Part shown: positions 32,425 to 46,101 of the stretch, one piece after another
Position numbering within the stretch: position 1 is the first letter of the stretch
How the letters are laid out: each line of letters opens with the position of its first letter
The notes under the pieces: generated by a model
The model's database searches: none
Told to the model about the DNA's origin: nothing
Seen by the model: only the letters and a program-made list of their open reading frames with translations
Assembly (NCBI GenBank): GCA_025266875.1
Contig: JALLLT010000005.1
Span: 186,001 to 250,000, forward strand
DNA length: 64,000 nt
Reading direction: 5' to 3'
DNA from: Fennellomyces sp. T-0311
Lineage: Eukaryota > Mucoromycota > Mucoromycetes > Mucorales > Lichtheimiaceae
Made by a program: the position numbers and the translations under genes

Positions 32425-35400
32425 TTTATTTTTATCAAGCTTTTTGTACACGTTCTTGACAGCCAGCTTCTCGTGTGCAGTGATTTAATGGCTTGTTAAG
32501 ATTGTGGTCGGTGGCTTTGAACTTAACGACGGCGATGGCGCTATGTCGGAAAGCGGTGTACGTAGGGCTAACGCGAGTGATGCATCCAGTGCTGTGGCTG
32601 ATCCCGATGCGTGCGATCCTGCATGATGCTTGAAAAACTTGATTGCCACCTTTCCCCAGTCAATAGTAGATCGTATCTTTATGAAAGTTTAGTATATCCT
32701 GACTTTCCTTTATAAATAGATACGTACAATTGGTATCTTGTTGTTTGCTGCAATCCGGTGGAAGTGAGACGAGCAAGCAATTGGCAAATCGTCACCAACA
32801 TTTACGTTCAACAGGACCAAAAATAAGTTGCCATAGATGAACTTTTGTAGAGACAAAGGACGGTTTTCCGTGTTTACAATGCATCGCATTATGGCTAGTA
32901 AAATTCAGTATATGCTGTAATCTCATCACCACGAAAACAGATTTACCCTCATAAGACATCAGGCGCGTTCGGATGCAGAAGTCATTTTCAAAAGCCATTT
33001 TGGAAATGTCGACTCTATCACCCAAAAAGTTGCTTGTTTTGTCTGAAAACGCATTTTAAAAAAGTACTTTTGAGAAAGACGTCATTCTGATTCGAAATGA
33101 CTTTTTACTCAAAAGGCACCCAAAAAGCGTTTTGTGCAGAATGCATTTTCGCTCTTTTAAACTTATAAAAATGCATTCTAGTGGTTACCCGAACGCGCTC
33201 TTAGGAGAGCGTGCTTGATAAGTGCAGCTTACTTCCAGCTGAGTCTGCCTCCGTTCGTTGCGCAGAGTATAGTCCAAATAATCACTGTGACTATCAGGAA
33301 ATTCTTAGAATGGTAGCAGGTTAATCCATGAAATCAGCACCTTGGAGCGGTCGTGATCAACCCTTGCACTATGGCGCACTTTGTAGCACCTGTCTGCATG
33401 AATAGGTGCAGAAGCGCGAGCCATTAAAGATTACGTAGTCCAAAATAAGATTATACACCTTCGTGTGTAAAGTAAATCTTTGATCGTACAACATTAACTC
33501 AGGTGTCATCAGTAGGTACAACAGCTTTATCATCCGCTTACACTTTATTGTTCTCACTGCTACACACGTAATATGGTGAAAAAGGCTGAGACCTAGAATA
33601 ACGCAAATAAAAGAACCATAATATATCACTGGCGCTTTTTTAAGAAAGTGATATATTTGAGCAAGTATTTTTGTTAATTGTATTATGTACTAAAGTGCTT
33701 TTCTGGGTACTCCTTGCTTTATCTTCTGAGAAAAATCAGCTCTACAATAAACGGTTTGCTTAAATCTCCCCGTCTTATCACTACTGCTTTGGTGCGTATT
33801 AAGAACTTCTTCAACCTGTCGTAATACATGCATCGTTGCATTCCAGCATGATCAGTTTGCGTTTATTAAGTCACCACTGTTCCATTTCAGAGATGACAGT
33901 GTAAAAGTTGTTGCATTAGTAATTGTCAGTATTCAGGTCAGCAGCAATTGATCGATATTGGTTATTGAATCCAGAGTTTCGTCGAGGCTTACGCTGGCGT
34001 CTCCATTGTGCTGGGCATATAGATTTTTATACCTTCTTGAATTCGGTTCGAGTCGCATACGGTAAATAATATTGGTAGATCGGTGCTGAAGTATGTCGTA
34101 TTGACTTTATTCCGTATTATGCGTTCTCTGCTACCACTAGCACTGTTTTGTTTTTCGTCCTGTACATCATACGCGATTCGACCCTGCACGTAGACGACAT
34201 TATTCATTTCTTTTTGGGGACTTTTTTAATGAAGCACGCACGGATAATTCAGCTATGATCTATCTTTTGGGAAGATATTTTGGCATATTTACAAGGAGTC
34301 CAAGTCGCTATGGAGGTATTGCTCTCTTCTTTCTCTTGCCTTAAAAAATGACATTATACTGAGTTCACAGTGTGCTTGTTGTTTTTTACTTTTTACTTCA
34401 TAACGCTACTCAAGCCCACATCCATATGCGAACTATCTAGCATAGCAAAGCACTTTACGCTGGTGCACGTTAGTTCTCTATACCAGGGCTGATCGTTCTC
34501 CAATAGTTATATATAAAAAAGGTATCTACGTATGACCGCTGGGAAATTACGGATCAGATGGTCGGATAGCGGACAGTACGAAGAGCGCCAGCAAATTGGG
34601 TGTACATTAAGCATTATCATGTTGTGCATAACGTGCATAACATTCATGTGGATGAAAACAGCATCCCCTGAACAAAACCAGGGGCTATTACTTCTTTAAT
34701 ACATTGTGTGAGACGTACGCAGTAAGCCGTTTATAGCTGCAAATGTGTTTCACTACATGAAAGCCTAAATAATCTTCCGTGAGTACAATCAGCGGACCCG
34801 GTCTCTGTGAACGACATACCCTGAAGTACATGTGGAAAGCCTTAAGTTTGCTTAGTTGTTTTTTTTTCTTAAGAAATAAAAGCGAGAGTAGCAGAGGGAT
34901 AGGGTGTTTTGTGCGGCAGGAACTTGAAAAAAAAATATGTAGCTGGGTTAGTTGCAGTTACTCAATGGCTTATCTGCTGATTGTATTGGTTCCTTGGTGG
35001 AGTGCACGGACACTGATAATGAAATATTGTCGCGTAAGCGTGTGAAAACTGAGCGGCGCTAGCAACAGTGACACCTATCGATTCGTTGGTTGGTCAGATC
35101 GGCTGGTTTCGGATTGTATTACAGTTGAAGCTTTTTAGACCGCAAAATCACTGTGCGCAATACTGCCTTTTATAAATATCGCTCACAGCCGATGATCTCG
35201 GACATACCTTGCTGAATAATTAAATCCCGTTCTTACTTTACGAGGCTAGCTCTAAATAAATAATGCATAGCAACAGTAACTTTGTCGCTGCCATTTAACG
35301 AAACGCGCAAACCATTATCTTCCTCCATTGATTACTTTCAAAGCCGTTTGCAATTGCTAGCTTATTTGTAAAAAAAAGGCCAGTCGTATAAATGAGGAGA

Positions 35401-35518
35401 GCAGCCACGCAACAAATGCTGAGTATGGGTGGTCTGGATCTGACACCGTCCAGGATTGCACTGTTGTTTGTTGTGTCGGAGTAGTGCAGATTTCTTTGTA
35501 CATATACGGCACGACAAA
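32425..35518. other. Gene-poor 3-kb region
   Basis: Apart from a MITE-like repeat (32963-33198) and the continuation of the family homology to about 32600, no gene is supported. Short ORFs here have no domain and no splice partners. The promoter of the F-box gene lies at its right end. Confidence 0.45.
32963..33198. mobile_element. MITE-like element with GCGCGTTCGG ends
   Basis: GCGCGTTCGG at 32963-32972 is matched by its reverse complement at 33189-33198, and the adjacent 20-30 bp on each side also pair imperfectly (repeated CATTTT and GCATTC motifs). No open frame. No target duplication recognised, so superfamily is undecided. Confidence 0.45.
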
Positions 35519-37534
35519 ATGTCCAAAAGGAAAGCCGAGACGGCGATCGACGATAATCCAAAACAAAGGCTGCGAAGCAATGACGGATGTGCATTAGCCA
35601 CAGACAGCTGGAATGCCCAAATAACAATCGAAAGCCTAAAAAGAGCGCACGATTCAGCAGTCCAATGTTTCGAAAGTGTCAATGGTCGCCCGCACTGCAG
35701 AGTAGCTATCAATAGCACCACCAGCCTTTTGACAGATCTCACAAGTGCTCGAGTGGCACTGCTAGACATGCGTGCTGCAGCGTTTGGAATGGCTGCCGAG
35801 TTCGATCGAGGAATATGTGATGCCGAGGAAGTCATACTACTGACTCCTACCCAGCCCACAGGTTACCTGCGTGCGGGAGAGCTGTACTCCATGCGCGGTC
35901 ACCAGCGACAAGCAATTAAAATATACGAAAGAGGGTTAGCAATAGTCGACCCAGAGAAGCAGCAAGAACTACGGCGACGCTTGGATGAAGCCAATGCACA
36001 GCAACGGTATTGCATCGACATTATCGCCGATCTCCCGCTGGATCTCCTCCCCAATATCATGGACCATCTGGATATCAAAGAGCGCTTAACAACGCTGATG
36101 GTTTCCAAGAGCTGGCGCACTCGACTCTCCGGATACCCAAGCATTTGGTCGAATGTCTGCATTGATGCTCGCGATCGCTTCGAGCAATTCAAGTTCTTGG
36201 ATATGGCCCAGATTAGCCACCACATTACAAATCTCCAACTGTGCTATCTCGGTAGCGACCATTGTGAGCAGATGCTGCTGCAAATGATAGCTGGAAGTTT
36301 CAATCGGCTGAGGACGCTGCATATCCGCTGTAAGTAAAAAAAAAAGCCATCACCGACTATATGCAAACTTATTTGACTGGCTTCATCCTCAGCATGCAAG
36401 TACGAAACGACAAACTTGTACATTGCGCTATCCCGAGTGGCAAGTACCTTGAAGGAGCTGGAAATTACCTGCTACACTGGCAAATACCCATTGATACCTT
36501 TTGGAACCATCCTGTTAGCGTGTCGCAGCCTCGAAAAGTTCCATTATTCTCACAAAGTCGTATACGATTCGGCATCCATCGGCAAACTGGCAAAATTCCA
36601 CAACTTATCCTTGGTCGACCTGAAACTGGACCTCATGTCCCTGGATGGATCCGACCTGGAAGCAATCTTACGGCACTGTCCCAAACTTCGTCGCCTGACC
36701 ATCTTTGGCTGCCAATCCCACGCACTTAATATCATCCGACGCAATTGTCCTGATCTCGAGTTCCTTTCTTTCAACTACGACGTAGAAGAAGACATGGTCA
36801 GCAAAACCAAACTATCCAACGGCATCTACCACTTTGCCGTCAACGTACGAAACCTCGACGACGTTGCACCCATTTTGATGGATCATCGCGAAACGCTCGA
36901 GAAGTTGGATATGACGCTGGATTTTCCTGCAGGCGACGGAGATCCATTTGCATCACTCGAGAGTTTGGATAATGTCCGGTCGCTTGTGATCACCGACACG
37001 AACGCGCCTGATGCTTTTGCAAGTTTATTACGGAAATTACCTGCGTTGGAAATCCTGTATGTGGTCGGGTGCAATTTGTGTAGTCCGGCCATGACGACAG
37101 CCATGGGTCAACTATGTAACCTAGATAATATTACACTCTTGGAATGCGATGCAACAGTCAGTGACATGTGCGCCCTGTTTCGAAACTTTAGTCGGCGGGG
37201 AAAACTCTACAAGATCGATCTGAACCATAATGACTTTTGCGACGATACCGTTTTGCAAGGACTCTTGGAAATTCGATCACTGCAGCACATTGATATTGGC
37301 TGGTCGGATCAGATTACCAATGAAGGCATTGACCGCTTCTGCAAAGGATTGCAACAACTGCCTTACATGGAAAAGGTCTTTTTTAACGGATTGCACTTTA
37401 CTGATACCACATTGCAACACTTAAGCGGGATCCCAAGTCTCAAGTATTTGAATCTTTATGCAGTGCATGGAACCACCCCGGCAGGGTTCAAGGTATTTGC
37501 AAAGGACAAGGTGCAGGTGGTTGTAGGCGGATGA
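35519..37534 (+). CDS. TPR / F-box / leucine-rich-repeat protein
   Basis: Two exons, 35519-36329 and 36393-37534, joined by a 63-bp intron encode 650 residues. Residues 40-155 form three tetratricopeptide-like helical pairs (AAFGMAAEFDRGICDAEEVI, YLRAGELYSMRGHQRQAIKI); 170-215 is an F-box (LPLDLLPNIMDHLDIKERL ... SKSWRTRLSGYPSIW); the rest consists of leucine-rich repeats of the FBXL type (LRRLTIFGC, LEILYVVGC, LQHIDIGWSDQITNEGI). The TPR-F-box-LRR order is common in Mucoromycota, where such genes are numerous, and resembles fission yeast Pof3. Expected role: substrate adaptor of an SCF ubiquitin ligase, with LRRs binding the target and the F-box binding Skp1. Substrate unknown. ATG 35519 is chosen because earlier in-frame codons lack an ATG and the basic start SKRK is typical. 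Confidence 0.88.
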
Positions 37535-38207
37535 TCAAGATCTATAACTAGTTACGATGCTCTCTTACTGTTATTTATTATAATAATATATTCTCTCCTA
37601 CTCGCTCCTTGAAATCGTGCATATGGATGTTCCTTTGAGACATTTTTCGCAACTATCATCCTTAGCTCATCTAGCTCTTCAGTTTTCAAGTAATCAAGAC
37701 TGCAAGTAACTATAAGTTTTTGACAATTACTGCATCGGGCAACCATTTATCGTTCTATATACGTAATCTTACTTTGATCTATTGTACGCGCATTCTTTTT
37801 TTTAGTCGCCTCAACGCCTACTGGGATGAACCTGATTTTAATACACTTTACCCTATCTCACAAGCACCCCACATGATGTAAATGTTCAAATGATCTTTGG
37901 TACACTGACAACTCAAGGGTCCTTGCGTACATTTCTCAAAAAGTAAAGGTTCCTAGTCACCATACCATGTGTGACTCATCCGCCGTTATTGGTACGACGG
38001 AGGAATGCAATATATTCTATGTGACTCTAATGTGATTTTCTCCAGTGTTCCAAGACATGATTACCTAAAATGATAATCTGAAATTAAATTTAGTTTGTTA
38101 CAACTGTCGTCATGACGAAAACATTAGGTGATCCTGCATATATATTAAAGTACGCCTCTACACTAGCGCGTCCTTTTTTTCTTTTTCTTTCCATGGTATG
38201 CTAGATA
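37535..38207. other. Intergenic region
   Basis: 3' end of the F-box gene and promoter of the 38208 gene. A C/T-rich block (TTTTTTTCTTTTTCTTTCC) lies 15-35 bp before ATG 38208. No other feature seen. Confidence 0.45.
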
Positions 38208-38639
38208 ATGTCAACCAAAGAAGCAACTCGTCAAAGACAAAGAAACGAACAAAGTGAACAAGAATCTGGAACTGAGCAACCATCATCTGTTGCAAGGCAA
38301 CAACAGCAGTCTACCGGAAGTGATGATGACCTGCAAAGAACTGGATCATCCGACGGAGAATCGGTAATGTCGTCGCAAGGAGGTCGTCGTGGAAGACGAA
38401 ATAGACAGAGAAGACGAGGAAGCAGGCAATCACCGGGTGGACAACAAGTTGTGAGTAGACGACCCACGAATCAAGTCGCCAGAAATCCTCCTCAGCAGCA
38501 GCCGCAGCAAAATGTTGCAAACAAGCAGAACGAAGGTGGAGGCGATACGGCCAAGTTGCGATTGGATTTGAATTTGGATGTTGAAGTTGGCATCAAAGCA
38601 AAAGTCCACGGTGACTTGACCCTTGCCATCTTAGGATAG
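38208..38639 (+). CDS. Small disordered protein with conserved C-terminal amphipathic segment
   Basis: Single exon, 143 residues. The first 110 residues are low-complexity (Q/S/R-rich, GGRRGRRNRQRRRGSRQ) and probably disordered. The last 28 (LRLDLNLDVEVGIKAKVHG then DLTLAILG) have the alternating pattern of a beta/amphipathic element that I recognise as recurring at the C-terminus of small fungal proteins of unknown function. The arginine-rich stretch could bind nucleic acid. Convergent with CMS1 downstream (78 bp between stops). Confidence 0.75.
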   Translation: MSTKEATRQRQRNEQSEQESGTEQPSSVARQQQQSTGSDDDLQRTGSSDGESVMSSQGGRRGRRNRQRRRGSRQSPGGQQVVSRRPTNQVARNPPQQQPQQNVANKQNEGGGDTAKLRLDLNLDVEVGIKAKVHGDLTLAILG

Positions 38640-38717
38640 ATATCCCTTGCAATAACAGCAGACTATTCCAAATGTAAATTCGATACATAAAGAAGTGTTT
38701 TTTTTAATGAGCAGTTA

Positions 38718-39521
38718 TTAAAATAGACCTAATCGAGCCTTCTTTTCCCGCATCCGTGGAGCAAGATAGGTGCCCAGAAAATTATACAGATCCGCTCGCA
38801 CGGCATCGTTTTCGAACGCTGTGAACCGCTTAGCATTCCTCTCGGTATCCACCACCACCAACTCTAGGTTATCTAACTTGAGATGATCCTGTTCCACCAA
38901 TGCCTTGATGCGATTCGGAGTGCCCACGCCGAGATGAACTGGATCCTTCTGCAAAAACTCGGCCTGTTCGCTGATCTTCATGTGCTTTGCAAACAACTTT
39001 GCGACCTTGCCGAGCGGCTTCATTGCGCGGGAAAGATCAGCAGCACGCATAGCCGCATGAGTAATCACCAAGACTTCGGGCGATGCGGGATCCTGTGGCT
39101 TCTTGTCCAGTTTTTTGTGGTGCAGCATGCCGAATTTGATATAGTTGGGAAGTGTATCAAGGGTATGTTCGGGTTGCTTAAACTGCATATTGTCGACAAA
39201 TTGTTCTTCGGGAAGCTCCTGTTCTTCCAACTCTACAGCTGATAACTTGGGCAATGCCGATCGTTGACGATCTTGCACGTAGCTGAATTGTGTTGAACGA
39301 TCCGCTTTGAATACATGATCAAGCGTACGGTAGGGATCGTTCTTTGCTTTTTGTTTCTTTTGCTTCTTTTTCTTCTTGGTGGGCTCTTCGTCCGCTTTTC
39401 GCTTCGTTCCTCGAAGCGATTCGTCATTGGATTCAACAGTTGCTTCAATTGATTCGTCGACAGTTTCTTCCAAGTAGAAATCGTCTTCGAGCGCATCGCC
39501 CGAAACTGGTCGTTCGCTCAT
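38718..39521 (-). CDS. CMS1: Cms1-like ribosome-biogenesis protein
   Basis: 267 residues from ATG 39521 to the stop at 38718. An upstream in-frame extension exists, but an intron acceptor (TTGTTTGACAG) directly precedes the ATG, so the 5' leader is probably spliced. The N-terminus is acidic then lysine-rich (KKKKKQKKQKAK, nucleolar-type). The core has PNYIKFGMLHH, VLVITHAAMRAADLSRAMKP, VAKLFAKHMK, LGVGTPNRIKALVEQDHL and LVVVDTERNAKRFT, the conserved blocks of the Cms1/C3orf26 family, which resembles one RecA-like lobe of DEAD-box helicases. Known role in yeast: part of the 90S pre-ribosomal particle with U3 snoRNA. Confidence in family is high; no catalytic activity is expected. Confidence 0.9.
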   Translation of the reverse strand: MSERPVSGDALEDDFYLEETVDESIEATVESNDESLRGTKRKADEEPTKKKKKQKKQKAKNDPYRTLDHVFKADRSTQFSYVQDRQRSALPKLSAVELEEQELPEEQFVDNMQFKQPEHTLDTLPNYIKFGMLHHKKLDKKPQDPASPEVLVITHAAMRAADLSRAMKPLGKVAKLFAKHMKISEQAEFLQKDPVHLGVGTPNRIKALVEQDHLKLDNLELVVVDTERNAKRFTAFENDAVRADLYNFLGTYLAPRMREKKARLGLF

Positions 39522-42292
39522 TTGGGATCTGTCAAACAAGAAAAAAAAATTCAGCGGACTTTTGTTGCTCGTCGGTAACCAGGCGCGACGGACCCGAGGT
39601 ACCTGAGGGTCAAGTTTCTGGGCCTGTTCGTGTAGCTGGCTTTGTGATATAGAGACCTCTTCCTTCGTACACCCATATCTCATCTGTTAGGGATCTGCGC
39701 ATATCTGTCTTATTCCTCGTGATCATCAAACTTGTCAAAATTACTTCTCTCGCAAAAGTGCATGGGTGTATTACCAAGATACCCTAATATATTAACATGT
39801 GCTTGATGGAGGAGCCTAATCACTACTGACCGGGAATTGCTTTTTGGTTTGCTTGTGGACATGTAAATATATGTAAGGCTCCCGCAGAATCGCCTTTATT
39901 GAGGAGAATAAGAGATGCAATACAATGATGATGGGCTTCACTCCGTACGGTGACGCCAAAAAAAGGAACTCCATCCAAACTTAAGTCCCATTTTAATAAG
40001 AAATTAGACCTATTACCTATAGGAGCAGAACTAGTAACTCTCAGAAGTAAATAATAACTTTTGAACTTGTTAGAAATTAACTACAAATAAATCAACAAAG
40101 TGTAGTGCATAGATACATAAAGTGATGTGCCATACGTACGCACATTACTACTAGATTGCCACTTTTTGCACACCCAGGTTTCGCGATTTCGTGTGCTTTG
40201 TAATGTACTTTTCAAAAAAGCCAAAGAAAAAGTATTAATAGATTCACAACTTTCAAATATACGATTCAATAGTTTAATCGGCACTGTTGTGTGGTGGGAG
40301 AGCTTTGCAAGTAAAAGTTGATGTAGAATTCGTTGAGGGTTCTTGTAATTAATTAATGTCCGTCGTTTATTAAGCAAACTCTCTATCTCTCTTTGTATAC
40401 GTATCTTTGATTGCACTGGTTCTTAGATATACACAACAGTAGCTAGTCAAAGGCATATTATATCGGATTAAGTATCTACCTTATGGTCGTCCGATGCTCG
40501 ATGATATAGAGTCGGTATGCTCTGTGAGAAGTGCGTGCTCTATTGATATAATCCTGCTCCGGGGAAACATGTGTAAGGCAATGCAATATCGATGTTTAAC
40601 TAAATACTCAAACAGAGTGCTTAACTAGCGGAATTGTTGGGACAAACGTTGGGATGATCACCTTAGCAGTGTGTAAATTACAAGCTGTAGTTGTTCAGTG
40701 CACTAACGATCGCAGCACAAGGATCGAAAAATAATTTGAAGTATTTGACTAACGAACTTGTTAGACATGTCACTTTCAGACATGTCTATCCAGGTATGTA
40801 TTGATTGAATCGCTCTGGCATACGAAGAGTACTAGCCCGGGCAGCAGGTATATGTACGTTACTCGAGCTCATTAGGACGAAAGAAAAATACGTACTTACC
40901 GGTGAGAATATACTTAAATGATAGTAATGTAACTCATCGTGCATCTCGATTACAGGAGACATTGTGACCGCAGTTTGAACGAACACACTTTCTCCACTTA
41001 ATCGTGATCCTAAACTAACGCTAGACCGCAAAGATAACTTTAAGATCACGCGCCATCTCGCACTCAACCACTTTGGCAACAGTTTCTTATTTTAAAAAGA
41101 GCCAACTTGGTGAATTGGATCTCCTCTTTGTAAGTACCCCCACATACGTTGTTATCGATGGTGGTCATGGGAGTGTAACTAAAGTACAAATTCACCAGCG
41201 AGTTCATCGCGTATCTATTATGTAACTTTCGCCGCAAGTAAGATTACATGAAATTGCCTTTGGGTACGTGGTATCAATGACAAAGGCCTGTGAGGTACAT
41301 CTTACTGTAATTACACTTGAAATAGGAAAAACTTTACCCATGGTGCTAAATGTATTGTACTTCCGGAATAGCGCTTTCCCTCGGACGCAAGGAACGTTCA
41401 TTGAGTACTACACGAAAGGTTAAACGTGTCAAATATGCTTAAAAAGCGATTGTGTGCACATTATCGGGTCCGTCTCCCCGATTTGAGTCAGTACTTTTGG
41501 CGCTACTATGTGAGCTACCTAGCAGTTGTTTTCTAACGCGCTTCCTGTTGCTCAGCTTGTAATAATCGGTCAAATTTACGTTCATGACGCATGTTGTCGA
41601 AGGTGACAGAAATATTTTGCATTTATTTACATTTTTGTACTAATAAAAAGAATAAATTGAACAAGATGACCAAGGTTGGTAGTTAATCAACAACTACGTT
41701 TGTGTATCAGTTGGAATATTTGCGCGAAAAAATGGAACACGTCATAAGCTTGATCAAACAATGCATCATCTCGTTTCGATGCGATACACGCACCCGCTGC
41801 TGATTGCCTTTGATTTTTTTTCCGGCACCAAATGTACAAGAGGCCTCAGTGCGAATCATATGCATGTGCACACGTCTTTCTTCTGATCAATAAAATACCC
41901 GCTTGTTCTTGGAGTGCAAACATTTTTATGGTCAGGCGCGTCTTGGTCTTTAGAAGGATGTGCTGCATAGTGATTCAAGACCAACTGCTTGTGGTTAAAA
42001 ACGCTATCCACAATGGGCATTGCAAGATCAAGAAGACGAGAACAAAACGATGCAAAATAAGCAATGCGTCAATATGCGCACACACACACACCATCAAAAG
42101 CCGAATTCTCAGAGTCAATACAGAACTAAAAGTTACTATTATTGGAAACACATAGTAACAACGAAAAGCTGACTCTCAAAAGTCACACGATGCGGCACGA
42201 AACGTCAAGCGAACAAGTGAGCAGGAACACGGTCACCCCTTTTCTTGCCTTGTTGCACACTCCGTTTCGCGAGCAGGAAAGCCAATTCAACA
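39522..42292. other. Gene-poor 2.8-kb region
   Basis: No supported gene. A fragment at 39530-39690 reads as the spliced 5' leader of CMS1. The remainder has only short unsupported frames (40081-40416, 40786-41079, 41204-41401, 41832-42155) without domains. The promoter of the WD40 gene is at the right end. Confidence 0.45.
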
Positions 42293-44117
<1,825 letters not shown>

Positions 44118-44274
44118 GATCAGGAAATCTTTTGATGATCACGAAATTATTTCGCTTGTCCTGCAGAGAATAAATTTCGCAGGTCCCAAAAAAAAATAAA
44201 ATCCCGCTTTGCCTATAAAAGAGGAAATTGGGACATTTTCTGTGGTAAGGAAAAAAAAAGTGAATGGTATCATA

Positions 44275-44721
44275 ATGTCAGATCTCAATTGGTGCCCTGT
44301 TTGCGATAAGGCAATTCACGAGTCCTTGGTAAGAGAGTGAGGGAAAAAATGACTCGTTCTATTTTGTTGTCATGTTATAAACATTTGTTTGTTGCTATAG
44401 TCAACACTTTATTGCTCAGATGAGTGTCTCCAATACGACGCGCTAAATCGAAACCCGTTGCTTGGATACGATTTTGCCGAATTTAAAAGTTTCTTAGCGA
44501 CTCCCACGAAAGCAAGACGGCGCATCGCACCGACCAACAGGCCTCCGCCTTTGTTGCACAGTACCACTGATGATGAAGAGGACGAATCACCCGTCCTGAC
44601 TCCCAAATCGGCCTTAGCGGAAGACCAGCATAGCAAGAGTCCTCCGAAGTTTGAGTTACCAAAGTCATCCTGCCATTATTGCGATCAGCAGCTCAAACAT
44701 CCCCCGTTTTCCCATACATGA
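44275..44721 (+). CDS. Ecl1-like zinc-binding protein, copy 1
   Basis: Exons 44275-44328 (54 bp) and 44401-44721 (321 bp) encode 124 residues. The N-terminus DLNWCPVCDKAI then LYCSDECLQYDAL is the Ecl1/2/3 zinc-binding signature (C-x2-C ... C-x3-C) described for fission-yeast extenders of chronological lifespan, which act in nutrient and stress signalling. The remainder is serine/proline-rich and probably disordered; an extra CHYC near the C-terminus could bind metal. The intron sits inside the zinc motif exactly as in the neighbouring copy at 45669. The two are clearly tandem duplicates that diverged after the zinc domain. Confidence 0.82.
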
Positions 44722-45668
44722 TGAATCTCTCTCGATATTGATGACTCCATCAAAAAAAAGTCACGTCGGTTGCACGGACGACGTAATGGACACACCTCTG
44801 GAGAGAAAGAGAGACATGTTCCGAACAAGGACCGGTTTTGTACGACCGAAACAAAACTCTTATCTTTTTTGCGCAGTGGAAAAAGTTGTATTAGTATGAA
44901 AAACAAGATTCGACCACCGAAGGCTTCCTCCCCACACATTACGAAATAAGAATCAGATAGAAGCACACGTCCCTGATAAAGTTCTCGTTTTAGCGTCAAA
45001 AATTTTTTTCATTTTGCTTATCCGCCACTTTAAACGTTTCGTATCGATATATATATCTATGTGTGTGTGTTAGTGAGAAAAAAGAAAAGTAACGCGTTTT
45101 GAAATGTAATGTGTCTATTTTGCCGCGCTTTCCTGCATCAGCATGTCATTGTGCATTGTGCATACACACCTGTATGGCGCGCAATTCCCTTGTTTTTTAA
45201 TCCTGGCTTTTTTGAAACAAGAAAAATTGGATCCTTAACGACAGGATTTCGGTTTTTTTTTCATATTTTGTTTCCCACCGCCAAATGGCAGCATTGGCCC
45301 AAATAGGGTTTCTCAGTATAAGTTTTTGGAGGCCCGAGTCGTACATTGACGAGTTACCAATCAGAAGAGTCTTCCCACCCACAAATTTGCGGTTTTGTTG
45401 AGGTTCATGTGATTGGTCTGCTTGAGGGCATATTTGCAGGTACCCGCGTAAAAAAAAGAGAGAGCGCCTTGCCCGTGACGTTAGAAAACTTGTGTAATGA
45501 TATGCGTTTATGCTGGTGGCATAAAAGGGAATCTGACCCGGTGGCCCTGAGTCCCTCTCTCCTTCCTTTCTTCTCTCAACTTACTCTCTTTTTCTTCTCT
45601 TGCTTGTTGGCGTATATCTTCCCTTTCTTCTCCACTTTTTTCCCGACTTCTTTCCTGACTTTCAAACC
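44722..45668. promoter_or_regulatory. Intergenic region and promoter of Ecl1-like copy 2
   Basis: No gene. A TATA-like GGCATAAAAGGG lies at 45518-45529, followed by a 110-bp C/T-rich tract (45550-45660) running into ATG 45669, the arrangement of a pyrimidine-rich fungal core promoter or leader. Confidence 0.5.
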
Positions 45669-46101
45669 ATGGCCGATCTCAACTGGTGCACTTATTGCGA
45701 TAATGCCATCAGTGCATTTTCTGTAAGTGTTCTATTACCAAAAAAATGAACCCGCAATCTGACAGCTTTTGTTTTTCCAGGATTCACTTTATTGCAGTGA
45801 GCAATGTCTACGTGCAGACGCGCTACGCAACCACCCATTACTCGGATACAATTATCAGGAATTCGTCGACTTTCCGCGTCCATATCCATCTGCCACGAAA
45901 CGACCTTCGTGCACGTCATCAATATCTTCGCCCTCCTCTTCTCCGACGTTGACAGCTACCACTTCATGTGCATCATCGTTGCGATCCTCCACGACCGAGT
46001 TGCCACCGCCACTCAAGCTGGATTCAAGTCGACATGATCCTACGCTATTGAAAAGCCATCCTCCAGTGAGCAACAGCACAGCTCCGGATACGATTCTTTG
46101 A
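45669..46101 (+). CDS. Ecl1-like zinc-binding protein, copy 2
   Basis: Exons 45669-45722 (54 bp) and 45781-46101 (321 bp), 124 residues, the same exon lengths as copy 1. The zinc signature is ADLNWCTYCDNAI followed by LYCSEQCLRADAL, then NHPLLGYNYQEF, parallel to NPLLGYDFAEF in copy 1. The C-terminal part is serine/threonine/proline-rich and lacks the CHYC of copy 1. Expected role as for copy 1: a small regulator linked to stationary-phase survival; direct evidence is only from fission yeast. Base usage matches its neighbours. Confidence 0.82.

Noticed and set aside
41832..42155. 107-codon plus-strand frame
   Set aside because: No domain; composition as expected by chance, including an ACACAC-derived stretch.
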